In this document: piece after piece, positions 1 through 8,217 of the stretch
Position numbering within the stretch: position 1 is the first letter of the stretch
Layout: each line of letters opens with the position of its first letter
Assembly: GCA_023450085.1 (NCBI GenBank)
Contig: JAEXHI010000031.1
Span: forward strand, 425,191-489,190
Direction: 5' to 3'
Origin: Bacteroidota bacterium
Lineage (GTDB): Bacteria > Bacteroidota > Bacteroidia > Sphingobacteriales > Sphingobacteriaceae
Length of the DNA stretch: 64,000 bases
Notes under the pieces: generated by a model
What the model saw: the letters and a program-made list of their open reading frames with translations, nothing else
The model's database searches: none
What the model was told of the DNA's origin: nothing
Translations under genes and position numbers: made by a program

Positions 1-626
1 CATTTACCTAAGCCATAAGCGTCTATAAAAGAGGTTCGCTCTGCGCTGTTGAAATCCTTCGCCAGTGCTTCTATAAATTTGGTATAATACTTTCTGAAGA
101 TGGGATCTTGCGGATATGGGGTTTGCCTATCGGGATGTTCGCTATCTTCTACATAATATTTAGCGCCTGCATCAAACACAAATTGCGGAGTGTTTTGACC
201 TTGGTCACGACCGTCTACTACAATACGGAAAGCAATAGGCAGCCCCCTTTTTTGCGCTCCCCTAATCAGTTGGCCTATTCTGGAGTTGGGATCGTTCCAG
301 GTGTAAATACCATCCTTAGGGTTTAATGACGACCAACTGGTACGCAGGTAACAGGCCGAAGCATATTCGATGGCTTTTACCTTTTTGCCCAAACTTGGCA
401 CCAAATACTCGGTATCCCAGTAAGACTCCTCAGCACTGCGGGCAGCATACATTACCCAACCATTTAAAGGATTGCGCAATACCCTTACACTATCATAAGC
501 TGGTTTAAGGGAAACGTAATTGGCTAGTGGTTCCATCTCCTTCCCCTGCTCGTTGGTAAAAGCGGTGATGAAAACCGTAAGGCATACCAATACTGCAAGT
601 AAATTATATAGTTTTTTTTGGTTCAT
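1..626 (-). CDS. Secreted glycosidase-like protein, probably DUF4832 family (3' part outside window)
   Basis: An open frame on the minus strand starts with ATG at 626 and runs off the left edge, giving about 208 residues. The start is followed by a hydrophobic signal peptide (residues about 5-24). The mature N-terminus carries NPLNGWV, a Trp-Ser-Ser-Leu-x-Pro segment followed by Gly-x-Tyr-x-Trp, and the strand-like AFRIVVDG. This order is typical of TIM-barrel glycosidases of the beta-galactosidase clan and of DUF4832 proteins. A role in breaking down carbohydrate outside the cytoplasm is therefore likely, but the catalytic acids lie outside the window. It is divergent from the sugar symporter at 1327, so a joint sugar-use role is possible. 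The family call is from memory of motifs. Confidence 0.6.
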   Translation of the reverse strand, partial: MNQKKLYNLLAVLVCLTVFITAFTNEQGKEMEPLANYVSLKPAYDSVRVLRNPLNGWVMYAARSAEESYWDTEYLVPSLGKKVKAIEYASACYLRTSWSSLNPKDGIYTWNDPNSRIGQLIRGAQKRGLPIAFRIVVDGRDQGQNTPQFVFDAGAKYYVEDSEHPDRQTPYPQDPIFRKYYTKFIEALAKDFNSAERTSFIDAYGLGK

Positions 627-956
627 TATGGGGTATCTTCTTGGGATCATTTGTGTTTCAATCGTCGAAAAATTTACAGCACCTGTGTACACACAGCAGG
701 CATGATCTCCTTCAAGAATTTAGGGTTTAAAAAAAGAAGTATACAGCGGTTAAAGTCTGTGGTATTTGGTTTCATACATTCAATTTGGTTAGGTGGTACA
801 AGGGCAGCAAAAGCAATGCGCTATGCACACCCCTGAAATACAAAAGTAGCCAACACCGCTTTTGGCGATGGTATGGTTTTGTTCAGAAATGGTTCGTTTT
901 TGTACAGAAAGGTATGGGGTACTATTGGCAATTCATTCTTATCTGTAGTTTAGTTG
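627..956. other. Intergenic stretch without a recognised gene
   Basis: This stretch lies upstream of the glycosidase-like gene. Short open frames exist but none has a signal peptide, domain motif or coding-like composition. It presumably contains the promoter of the minus-strand gene. I see no RNA gene or clear hairpin. Confidence 0.5.
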
Positions 957-1001
957 GGGATTAGGGATTAGGGGTTAGGAACTAGGGATTAGGAGTTAGT
1001 A
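957..1001. repeat. Degenerate TTAGG/CTAGG 7-mer tandem, left copy
   Basis: The stretch is a run of near-identical 6-8 base words such as GGGATTAG, GGGTTAGG and AACTAGG. A very similar run occurs at 3514-3556 on the other side of the symporter gene. It is non-coding and belongs to the repeat mosaic flanking that gene. Confidence 0.7.
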
Positions 1002-1018
1002 GCTTATGTTTCTTCCTT

Positions 1019-1283
1019 CTTTGTCATTCAGACGTTAGGAGGAATCTCCTATTACAAAATGAATGAGATCCTTCGCTACGCTCTGGATGACAAAGATGAA
1101 CGGACAATACTAATGAACAATTGAACTAATGAACAAACCATCAATCTGCGGGAAAATCAGCAAAATCTGCGGGAGAAAAAAAACAATGAACCTAAACCAA
1201 TGAGATCCTTCGTTGCACTCAGGATGACAAAAATGGATGGATAGCGCTAAATAACCCAGTGAACTAATGAACAAATAAACCAA
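1019..1283. repeat. Composite interspersed repeat, left copy
   Basis: The composite starts with an imperfect inverted repeat (arms CTTTGTCAT at 1019-1027 and ATGACAAAG at 1087-1095) holding GGAATCTC and GAGATCCTTCG. It continues with alternating 'gaacaattgaactaatg' words, a double AATCTGCGGGA element (about 1142-1179), a half copy of the first element (about 1199-1232) and more 'tgaactaatgaac' words. The same series in the same order and orientation lies at 3712-3950. Elements ending GGATGACAAA look like the dispersed palindromes common in Sphingobacteriaceae intergenic DNA; that last point is recollection, not shown here. Confidence 0.8.
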
Positions 1284-1326
1284 TGCCCCAACCAACTAAA
1301 AAACTAAACAACCAAAAAACCAATTA

Positions 1327-3003
1327 ATGAAAACCAATGTACTTGAACTAAAGGATTACATCGTATTTGCGGTGTACTTCGTTATCGTTGCGGCTTATGG
1401 GCTGTACATCTACCAAAAAAAGAAATCTGCCAAATCCGATTCCAAAGATTATTTCCTAGCCGAAGGCTCCCTTACCTGGTGGGCTATTGGTGCCTCCCTT
1501 ATTGCCTCTAACATTTCGGCCGAGCAATTTATTGGCATGAGCGGCTCAGGCTTTAAAATGGGATTGGCCATTGCCACTTACGAATGGATGGCCGCCGCTA
1601 CCCTCATTATTGTAGCCATCTTTTTTATCCCCGTATACCTCAAAAACAACATTGCCACCATGCCGCAGTTTCTGCATCAGCGTTACAATGGCACCGTAGC
1701 CATGATCATGGCCGTATTTTGGTTGTTGCTATATGTGGTGGTGAACCTTACCTCTATCCTTTACCTGGGAGCTTTGGCGGTAAGCAGTATATCGGGCTTT
1801 AGCATTGAGGCCTGTATGTATGCCATTGCCATTTTTGCCATTATTATTACCCTTGGCGGGATGAAGGTGATTGGCTACACCGACGTAATCCAAGTGTTTT
1901 TCCTTATTCTTGGTGGATTGGCCACTACTTATTTAGCACTCAATCTCGTATCTGATCACTATGGCACCAAAGGAATTTTAGAAGGATATAACCTCATGAC
2001 TTCCAAAGCCTCGGAGCATTTCCACATGATCCTGAAACCTGATAACGAAAATTATATCGACTTGCCTGGTCTTTCGGTACTTATTGGCGGGATGTGGATT
2101 GTGAACCTGAACTATTGGGGCTGCAACCAGTACATTACCCAAAGGGCCTTAGGTGCCGATTTAAATACCGCACGTGGTGGTTTGCTGTTTGCCGCTTTCC
2201 TTAAATTACTGATGCCTATTATTGTGGTGTTACCAGGTATTGCGGCTTATGTGCTTTATAAGGAAGGACATTTCCAAACCGAGATGGTGCATGATGGTTC
2301 GGTAAATCCCGACCGTGCTTACCCTGTATTGCTTAATTTATTGCCTGCGGGTTTAAAAGGACTTTCATTTGCGGCACTTACGGCAGCCGTGGTGGCTTCT
2401 CTAGCGGGCAAGGCCAATAGTATTGCCACCATTTTTACTTTAGATGTTTACCAAAAGGTATTTAACACCAAAGCTTCGGAAAAGAACCTCATCACTACAG
2501 GAAAAATCACCATTGTAGCAGCCATGATTTTGGCAGTGCTCATTGCACCTCATTTGGGAATCGATAAAAAAGGTGGTTTCCAATACATTCAAGAGTACAC
2601 GGGTTTTGTTTCGCCTGGTATTTTTGCCATGTTCATTTTAGGTTTTTTCTGGAAGAAGACCACTTCAAAAGCGGCACTATTTGCCACTATCGGTGGCTTT
2701 ATCTTCTCCCTGTTCCTAAAGGTATTGCCTACCATTGCCGATCTTTCTTGGCTATCGCCAATGGGCTTTGCCATACCTAATGCGCAAGGTATTTACGAAA
2801 TTCCATTTATCGACCGCATGGGCTTTGTGTTCCTCTTCTGCGTGATTGGAATGTACATCATCAGCGTGATCGACAACCGCAGAGGTATTGCTCCTAAAGG
2901 TTTAGAAATTGATACGCAAATGTTCAAGACTTCTAAAAGCTTTGCCATTGGCACTATTGTGATACTGGCATTGCTCACCATTTTATATACGGTATATTGG
3001 TAG
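1327..3003 (+). CDS. Sodium/sugar symporter, SSS (SGLT-like) family
   Basis: The 558-residue protein is almost entirely hydrophobic segments, about 13-14 membrane helices, close to the usual SSS size. Early motifs are characteristic: an N-terminal helix, then KDYFLAEGSLTWWAIGASL, SNISAEQFIGMSGSG and PVYLKNNIATMPQFLHQRY, all typical of the SGLT branch (LeuT fold, Na+-coupled uptake). It acts in the inner membrane and probably imports a sugar or related polyol together with sodium; the exact substrate cannot be read. A hairpin terminator follows directly at 3022-3052, so the gene seems to be a single unit. The divergent glycosidase-like gene supports a sugar role. The gene is boxed in by repeat DNA on both sides. 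Confidence 0.92.
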   Translation: MKTNVLELKDYIVFAVYFVIVAAYGLYIYQKKKSAKSDSKDYFLAEGSLTWWAIGASLIASNISAEQFIGMSGSGFKMGLAIATYEWMAAATLIIVAIFFIPVYLKNNIATMPQFLHQRYNGTVAMIMAVFWLLLYVVVNLTSILYLGALAVSSISGFSIEACMYAIAIFAIIITLGGMKVIGYTDVIQVFFLILGGLATTYLALNLVSDHYGTKGILEGYNLMTSKASEHFHMILKPDNENYIDLPGLSVLIGGMWIVNLNYWGCNQYITQRALGADLNTARGGLLFAAFLKLLMPIIVVLPGIAAYVLYKEGHFQTEMVHDGSVNPDRAYPVLLNLLPAGLKGLSFAALTAAVVASLAGKANSIATIFTLDVYQKVFNTKASEKNLITTGKITIVAAMILAVLIAPHLGIDKKGGFQYIQEYTGFVSPGIFAMFILGFFWKKTTSKAALFATIGGFIFSLFLKVLPTIADLSWLSPMGFAIPNAQGIYEIPFIDRMGFVFLFCVIGMYIISVIDNRRGIAPKGLEIDTQMFKTSKSFAIGTIVILALLTILYTVYW

Positions 3004-3021
3004 GCCTCTACCCAAATTCCC

Positions 3022-3052
3022 AAGCCCTTTAGTTCACGCTAAGGGGCTTTTT
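3022..3052 (+). terminator. Rho-independent terminator after symporter gene
   Basis: The arms AAGCCCTTTAG (3022-3032) and CTAAGGGGCTT (3039-3049) pair over 11 bases with one G-T wobble and a 6-base loop, followed by a short T run. It lies 18 bases after the stop codon. Confidence 0.85.
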
Positions 3053-3110
3053 AGATTAACGACCTTATGCCCTTGGCATTCTCTTATTCATAAAAGGTTG
3101 AAAATTTGTC

Positions 3111-3261
3111 GCTATAGGCAGGAAGGCATTTACCATAGGTTGACGGCGTCCTGCTATTGGCAGCGAGACGTTTACCATAGGTTGACAGCCTCCGCTATCG
3201 GCAGCAAGGCGTTTACCTTAGGTTGACGGCCTCCCGCCATCGGCAGCGAGGTATTTACCTA
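3111..3261. repeat. Tandem repeat of about 42 bp, 3.6 copies
   Basis: Units start at 3111, 3153, 3194 and 3236 (spacing 42, 41, 42). Each carries GCTATnGGCAGc, then GCnTTTACC, then TAGGTTGAC. Copies differ by scattered substitutions. There are no spacers between units, so this is not a CRISPR array. No open frame spans it convincingly. Confidence 0.85.
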
Positions 3262-3305
3262 AACACATGATTTCAGCTTGCGATATTATTCATTATGCTC
3301 CTTGC

Positions 3306-3421
3306 CTGTCATTCCGAGCATACTGTTTGCCCCGATACTTCGAGGGGGAATCTCCAATAATGGTGCTAAGGAGATCCTTCGCTACCGAATAGTCGGTACA
3401 AGTTGCGCTCTGGATGACAAA
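3306..3421. repeat. Long variant of the GTCATTC/GGATGACAA inverted element
   Basis: The stretch has the same outer arms and the same GGAATCTC and GAGATCCTTCG cores as the copies at 1019-1095 and 3712-3789, with extra sequence between them. It is followed at about 3428-3510 by 'gaacaattgaactaatg' words and a double AATCTGCGG element. Confidence 0.75.
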
Positions 3422-3513
3422 GATGAACGGACAGTGAACTAATGAACAATTGAACTAATGAACAAAACATCAATCTGCGGAAAAATCAGCGTAATCTGCG
3501 GGAGAAAAAATAG

Positions 3514-3556
3514 TGACTAGGGGTTAGGGACTAGGAGCTAGGAATTAGTGGTTAGT
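3514..3556. repeat. Degenerate TTAGG/CTAGG 7-mer tandem, right copy
   Basis: This is the counterpart of the stretch at 957-1001, with words GACTAGGGG, TTAGGGA, CTAGGAG, CTAGGAA and TTAGTGG. A further AATCTGCGG double element follows at about 3578-3615. Confidence 0.7.
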
Positions 3557-3711
3557 ACCTGTAAAGCTTACCATTATTAATCTGCGGAAAAATCTGCGCA
3601 ATCTGTAGGAGAATAAACTAAGGATTAAAGAATTTAGATTTTCTAATTGATGGGGTTAGCATATCATAACTGATTGACAATAGCAGGTTTACAGGAACTA
3701 TATTTCTTTCC

Positions 3712-3950
3712 TTTTTGTCATTCCGACGTTAGGAGGAATCTCCTATTACAAAACCTATGAGATCCTTCGTTGCACTCTGGATGACAAAGATGAACGGACA
3801 GTGAACTAATGAACAATTGAACTAATGAACAGAACATCAATCTGCGGGAAAATCAGCCCAATCTGCAGGAGAAAAAACAATGAGATCCTTCGCTAAACTC
3901 AGGATGACAAAGATGAACGAACAATGAACTAATAACCCAGTGAACAAATA
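3712..3950. repeat. Composite interspersed repeat, right copy
   Basis: The order of elements matches 1019-1283: inverted element (3712-3789), 'gaacaattgaactaatg' words, double AATCTGCGGGA element (about 3838-3876), half element ending GGATGACAAAG (about 3880-3916), then 'gaactaataacccagtgaac'. By eye the two composites are nearly the same apart from small substitutions and indels, so they form a direct repeat about 2.7 kb apart around the symporter gene. Confidence 0.8.
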
Positions 3951-3976
3951 CCCAAAATCAACTCCAAATTAATTCC

Positions 3977-3984
3977 TAACTTTG
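3977..3984 (+). promoter_or_regulatory. Possible -7 box (TAACTTTG)
   Basis: The octamer fits the Bacteroidota -7 consensus TAnnTTTG and lies 20 bases before the LysE-family start codon. No clear -33 TTTG was seen at the expected distance, so support is limited. Confidence 0.4.
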
Positions 3985-4003
3985 GGTTCATATCCTCATT
4001 CCC

Positions 4004-4639
4004 ATGATCCCTTTTCACGAACTCCTATTTTTTGCTTTGGCCGCTTTGGTATTGGTCATTAGCCCTGGGCCAAACATGATCTATTTAATATCCAGAACCA
4101 TTACCCAAGGCAGAAAAGCAGGCTTAACCTCCCTTGCAGGGGTTATTTGTGGGTTTTTATTTCACATTTTAATGGTATCCTTTGGCCTTACTGCCATTTT
4201 ATTTGCGGTACCTTTTGCCTATACCTTTTTAAAAACACTAGGCGTGATCTATCTTTTATACTTGGCCTACCAAGCCATTAAACCCAATAGCAAAAACATT
4301 TTTGAGGTAGACCAAAACCTTAAAATTGACCAACCCCGCAAGCTATTTACCGTGGGCTTTTTAACCAATGTGTTGAACCCCAAAGTGGCGGTATTTTATT
4401 TATCCTTTTTCCCGCAGTTTATTAAACCCGCTTACGGCTCTATTTTTAGCCAAAGCCTAATGCTTGGCTTTACACAGGTATTGGTGAGCTTTAGCATTAA
4501 TTTTTTGATAGTGCTCAGTGCCGCCAAAGCCGCTAGCTTTTTTGCCAATAATCCCCTTTGGGTAAAGGTGCAAAAATGGTTTATGGCCAGTATACTTGCC
4601 TTTTTAGCGGTTAAAATGGCGTTAACCAAGGCGAAATAA
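4004..4639 (+). CDS. LysE/RhtB family amino-acid exporter
   Basis: The 211-residue membrane protein has about six hydrophobic helices, the normal size for this family. The N-terminal signature is clear: LVISPGPNMIYLISRTITQG at residues 17-36, followed by GLTSLAGVICG. These transporters export amino acids or homoserine-lactone-like compounds across the inner membrane. The second half carries FLTNVLNPKVAVFYLSFFPQ, also a family hallmark. The substrate cannot be inferred. It stands alone, with 79 bases before the next gene on the same strand, which is another small exporter-type protein. Confidence 0.9.
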   Translation: MIPFHELLFFALAALVLVISPGPNMIYLISRTITQGRKAGLTSLAGVICGFLFHILMVSFGLTAILFAVPFAYTFLKTLGVIYLLYLAYQAIKPNSKNIFEVDQNLKIDQPRKLFTVGFLTNVLNPKVAVFYLSFFPQFIKPAYGSIFSQSLMLGFTQVLVSFSINFLIVLSAAKAASFFANNPLWVKVQKWFMASILAFLAVKMALTKAK

Positions 4640-4718
4640 ATTTCACCACTTCCAAAAAACGTTTGAGGCTTGTGCCAGTAATGATATTGGTCTTAATTTC
4701 TATATTTGATAGACTTGT

Positions 4719-5471
4719 ATGGAACCCCTAGTACTATTATTTTTTATCGGATTAATTGCAGGGGCCTTAAATGCGGCCGCTGGCGGAGGTTCCTTTATTA
4801 CCTTTCCTGCCCTCGTATATGCAGGTGTGCCGCCAGTTTCAGCTAATGCTTCCAGCACCGTGGCACTTTTCCCAGCCAGTTTGGCCAGTGCTTGGGAGTT
4901 TCGAGAACATATTCGCCCCTTTCCTAAGGTATCAATGTTGGCGATGGTTGTACTGACATTATTAGGTGGTGCAACAGGAGCTTTTTTATTGTTAAATACT
5001 TCGTCAAATGGTTTCAACCAAATTGTTCCTTGGCTCCTATTATTGGGTTCTATAGCTTTTGCCTTCGGGAAAAAAGCAGGGGAATACCTTCGTAGCCAAT
5101 TTCACATTGGTAGTGGCATTGTACTTTCAGGTCAATTCCTTTTGGGCATTTACGGTGGTTATTTTGGTGGCGCTGTTGGCATCATGATGATGGCTGTGTG
5201 GAGCCTATTTGGCCTTTCAGATATCAAGGTAATTAATGCCAACAAAACCTTGTTTGTGGGTGTAGCCAACCTTATTGCAGTGATATTGTTCATCATTGCG
5301 GGAAAAGTGGCATGGGCCGAAACATTTACGCTACTTTCGGCAACGGTATGTGGAGGGTACTTTGGTGCAAAGTACACCAAACGTTTAAATCCACAACATT
5401 TAAGAACGGGAATTATCATCGTTAACTTCATCATTACCTTTCTATTCTTTTTGAAAACATACTTAAGCTAA
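4719..5471 (+). CDS. TauE/SafE family sulfite/organic-anion exporter
   Basis: The 250-residue protein has about eight hydrophobic segments. The first helix ends in the repeat-type signature GLIAGALNAAAGGGSFITFP (residues 11-30), and a second GGYFGGAVGIMMM motif occurs in the second half. This internal duplication is typical of the TauE/SafE (DUF81) fold. Members move sulfite, sulfoacetate or similar anions across the inner membrane; which one here is unknown. It may be co-transcribed with the LysE-like gene upstream, since the gap is short and has no hairpin. Confidence 0.88.
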   Translation: MEPLVLLFFIGLIAGALNAAAGGGSFITFPALVYAGVPPVSANASSTVALFPASLASAWEFREHIRPFPKVSMLAMVVLTLLGGATGAFLLLNTSSNGFNQIVPWLLLLGSIAFAFGKKAGEYLRSQFHIGSGIVLSGQFLLGIYGGYFGGAVGIMMMAVWSLFGLSDIKVINANKTLFVGVANLIAVILFIIAGKVAWAETFTLLSATVCGGYFGAKYTKRLNPQHLRTGIIIVNFIITFLFFLKTYLS

Positions 5472-5518
5472 TACGCCATTAGTTTGGTTAGCAATCATTT
5501 AAAGGTCAATTCTTGAAT

Positions 5519-5544
5519 GCTGATCACAACAAACAACGGAATAA
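5519..5544. repeat. 26-bp direct repeat, left copy (GCTGATCACAACAA core)
   Basis: The word GCTGATCACAACAA followed by nCAAnGGAATAA occurs here and at 6310-6335 with two mismatches. The two copies bracket the lipoprotein gene at 5677-6261. Confidence 0.8.
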
Positions 5545-5676
5545 TGGCTTCTACCAAGCACAAACATGGTAAATTAACCACATTTATACGACTAAATCAT
5601 TACCTAATACGTCATCGAAAAAATGTACTGTTTCCTTAAAATTCATATATTAGAGCACTGAACAAACGCTAATTTC

Positions 5677-6261
5677 ATGAAAAAAATAATTCTCTCGATA
5701 GCAGTAGCGCTTTTAGCTTTTGCGATCACTTCTTGTAAAGACAAAAAAGCAGCAGACATTGAAAAAATGACGGCCTCAATTAACAAATTTATTGATGACG
5801 GTCTTTTTAAAGAAAATATTACTACAACTTTGAAAGAGGTTAAATTCTTGTCGATAGATACCTTAAATGAAAATACTTTGGATACACTTCGTCTCCTTAA
5901 AAACCAAGAAAAAATTGAAGGTTTTCTAAACAACGCAAAACAATATCATGCTTTAATTAAAAATGAGATATCTCAAATGGAGTTACAGAGGTCTCTAGGT
6001 TGGACAAGTATGCTTAATACTACAAAAAGAGATTATGAAGAGCATAAAGAAAAAGCAAAAGAGCTATTAGATTCCGTTAGTAAATATGAAATGGTTAATG
6101 AAAAAATTCAAACCAAAATAAAAGCTAACAAAACACCTAAAGCTATTTATGAAATGAAAATGTTTTTGAAGCTTACCATGAAAAAAGGAAACGAAAGCCA
6201 TAATATGTTGGATACAGCTTACTATCATTTTAACCAAGCACTGGAAAGAATAAACAACTAA
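5677..6261 (+). CDS. Hypothetical lipoprotein, helical
   Basis: The 194-residue protein has a signal peptide ending in a lipobox (AITSC, Cys20), so it is probably anchored to a membrane. The mature part is strongly charged, rich in Lys and Glu, and reads as long helices without a recognised domain. The gene is visibly more AT-rich than the genes on either side and is bracketed by the 26-bp direct repeats at 5519-5544 and 6310-6335, which hints at separate acquisition. A GC-rich hairpin follows at 6354-6386. I do not recognise a family and propose no function. Confidence 0.75.
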   Translation: MKKIILSIAVALLAFAITSCKDKKAADIEKMTASINKFIDDGLFKENITTTLKEVKFLSIDTLNENTLDTLRLLKNQEKIEGFLNNAKQYHALIKNEISQMELQRSLGWTSMLNTTKRDYEEHKEKAKELLDSVSKYEMVNEKIQTKIKANKTPKAIYEMKMFLKLTMKKGNESHNMLDTAYYHFNQALERINN

Positions 6262-6309
6262 TTCAACTTGTATTCGGTATGATCACCATACCACTCTATA
6301 ACAATAGTT

Positions 6310-6335
6310 GCTGATCACAACAACCAATGGAATAA
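6310..6335. repeat. 26-bp direct repeat, right copy
   Basis: This is the second copy of the GCTGATCACAACAA element, 49 bases after the lipoprotein stop codon. It matches 5519-5544 except at two positions. Confidence 0.8.
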
Positions 6336-6353
6336 CTTCATCACCTTGCAAAA

Positions 6354-6386
6354 AAACCTCGCAGGTTTTAAAAACCTGTGAGGTTT
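6354..6386 (+). terminator. Hairpin terminator with AAACCTC/GAGGTTT arms
   Basis: The left arm AAACCTCGCAGGTTT pairs with the right arm AAACCTGTGAGGTTT around a very short loop. It is A-rich upstream and T-containing downstream, so it could stop transcription in either direction. A half version (AAACCTCGTAGGTTT) occurs near 12753, suggesting a dispersed element. Confidence 0.65.
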
Positions 6387-6440
6387 AAGCTAACCATACT
6401 ACCCGTCAATTTGATAACAATAAGTTAATATCACACTGTC

Positions 6441-6448
6441 TATCTTTG
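6441..6448 (+). promoter_or_regulatory. Possible -7 box (TATCTTTG) for the sigma-factor gene
   Basis: The octamer matches the Bacteroidota TAnnTTTG -7 consensus and lies 25 bases before the start codon at 6474. A -33 element at ideal spacing was not found. Confidence 0.45.
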
Positions 6449-6473
6449 GGGAGAAAAATTCCGCCATCCATTC

Positions 6474-7055
6474 ATGAACGAGCAGATCGAACAGCAAGTG
6501 AAAGCCTGGTCAAAGGGCAATGATCGTGCCTTCCGAGCAATTTTCGATTATTTTAGGCCTAGGCTTTTAGCCGCAACCCTTCGTCATGTAGCTCATAAAG
6601 AAACTGCCGAAGAATTGGTGATGAATGCCCTACTCAAAATTTGGCAGCTCCGTTCCAAGGTAGAAGACATCAACGATTTGGAGAACTACATCTTTGGGAT
6701 GATGCGTCAACAAATTGCAGGACACCTGCGTAAAAAAATTGCTCAAACCGTTTCCATTAGCGATGTTCCTTTGGACGAACTGGGCGCCACTGCCCTGCCC
6801 GAACTATCGTACCGCGAAATTGCCGAACGTTACCAAGCTGCCCTCGACAAATTACCTCCGCAGCGCAAAAAAATCTTCCTCATGAGCCGCGAAGAAGCTT
6901 TGGGCAATGCCGAAATTGCTCGCCAAACCCAACTGTCGGTACATACGGTAAACAATCACATCAAAGCCTCGTTAAAAATCATTAAAAACGAGTTTCAAGA
7001 CCATCCAGAGGCTATTACTTTTATGCTGGCCCTTACGCCAACGGTTCTTTCTTGA
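6474..7055 (+). CDS. ECF RNA polymerase sigma factor (sigma-70 family)
   Basis: The 193-residue protein has a region 2 segment (about residues 15-85, with DYFRPRLLAATLRHV, the core-binding ETAEELVMNALLKIW and NYIFGMMRQQIAGHLRKK) and a region 4 helix-turn-helix (about 125-180, with LPPQRKKIFLMSREE and NAEIARQTQLSVHTVNNHIK). It directs RNA polymerase to a small target set, most likely the FecR and TonB-receptor genes that follow. This sigma/FecR/receptor order is the standard cell-surface signalling cassette of Bacteroidota. The FecR gene starts 129 bases downstream. Confidence 0.93.
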   Translation: MNEQIEQQVKAWSKGNDRAFRAIFDYFRPRLLAATLRHVAHKETAEELVMNALLKIWQLRSKVEDINDLENYIFGMMRQQIAGHLRKKIAQTVSISDVPLDELGATALPELSYREIAERYQAALDKLPPQRKKIFLMSREEALGNAEIARQTQLSVHTVNNHIKASLKIIKNEFQDHPEAITFMLALTPTVLS

Positions 7056-7184
7056 GCTTAAAAAGCCCCTGCTTTTGTTAAGGATTTATTAAGCAAACAT
7101 TAAATTTCATTTGTGCTTAGCCATGGTCTACGCAGGCAACATTGTTTATGGTAAGAAGCCCTAAAAAGGCATAAATACCCAACA

Positions 7185-8180
7185 ATGACGGAGATACAAA
7201 GACCATCTAAAAAAGTACTGATTGCTTATTTTAAAGAGGAAAGCAAAGCCACCGAAAAAACTTTGATTGAGCTTTATCTGGCACTGGATGTTGACCATGA
7301 GTTTGTGCAACAATGCCTACAAGAAGCTTGGACAGCAAAATACTGGCAAACTTCACAACTCCCTGCCGATGTAGAACCACAAGACATTGCTTGGCAAAAC
7401 TTTTTATCGCAAAAAGCACCAACCAAACACCAACCAAAAATATGGAGGTATGCCGCAGCGGCGATACTATTATTGAGCTTTGGCCTAGGCTTACATTTGT
7501 ATCAACAAAATGCCATTAACCAAGCTACTAAAATGGCGCAGTTATATTCCTATAAAAGGTATGAAGCGCCATTGGGCAAATTGACCAAACTGATCCTAGC
7601 TGATAGCAGTACGGTAACCATGTTCCCAGGTTCCAGTCTTGACCTGCCTAAAGATTTTAACCAGCAAAACAGACACATACAACTGAAAGGAAGGGCCTAT
7701 TTTGAAGTGACACACAACCCCCAAAAACCTTTTTACGTAAGCAGCGGCCAATTACAGACCCGTGTATTGGGAACCAGTTTTGAGGTAGCTACCCAAAAAG
7801 ATGGCCAACAACAAAAAGTAATTCTACATACTGGAAAAATAGCGGTGGCCTATGCTCGCCAAGCCCTAGCCGTGCTTAAGCCAAACCAACAATTTGAGGT
7901 AAACCAAGCAGGCAAATTTAGCATTAGCCAAGTAAGTGCCGAACAGCTCACCAGCTGGACCAAAGAACAATTGAGCTATCACCAAGTACCGTTAAGTAGC
8001 ATTTGTGCCGAGCTAGGCCAGTGGTATGGTGTAAACATCATCATTAAGAAACCTGCCACAGGTGATAAAAAGCTCACGGCAAGCTTTACCAGAAAACCTT
8101 TAAACACGGTAATGGATATCCTAGCAATGACTGGAAATTTCCATTATCAAATCAACAACAATACCATCACTATTTATTAA
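7185..8180 (+). CDS. FecR-family anti-sigma factor
   Basis: The 331-residue protein has a cytoplasmic N-terminal part, a single membrane helix (about residues 88-105), a periplasmic FecR domain (about 120-220, with the motif GRAYFEVTHNPQKPFYV) and a C-terminal DUF4974 domain (about 255-330, with SYHQVPLSSICAELGQWYG). It should hold the neighbouring sigma factor inactive until the STN domain of the TonB receptor reports ligand binding. A 98-base gap leads to the receptor frame, and it contains the hairpin at 8218-8242. Confidence 0.92.
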   Translation: MTEIQRPSKKVLIAYFKEESKATEKTLIELYLALDVDHEFVQQCLQEAWTAKYWQTSQLPADVEPQDIAWQNFLSQKAPTKHQPKIWRYAAAAILLLSFGLGLHLYQQNAINQATKMAQLYSYKRYEAPLGKLTKLILADSSTVTMFPGSSLDLPKDFNQQNRHIQLKGRAYFEVTHNPQKPFYVSSGQLQTRVLGTSFEVATQKDGQQQKVILHTGKIAVAYARQALAVLKPNQQFEVNQAGKFSISQVSAEQLTSWTKEQLSYHQVPLSSICAELGQWYGVNIIIKKPATGDKKLTASFTRKPLNTVMDILAMTGNFHYQINNNTITIY

Positions 8181-8217
8181 GAAAGGAGCCTTACGAAACA
8201 GCATTAATATCAAAAAA

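Noticed and set aside
1110..1295. 61-residue minus-strand ORF
   Set aside because: It is built from the dispersed repeat elements at 1019-1283 and has no protein-like features.
3111..3261. CRISPR array
   Set aside because: The 42-base units follow each other directly without unique spacers, and no cas genes are present.
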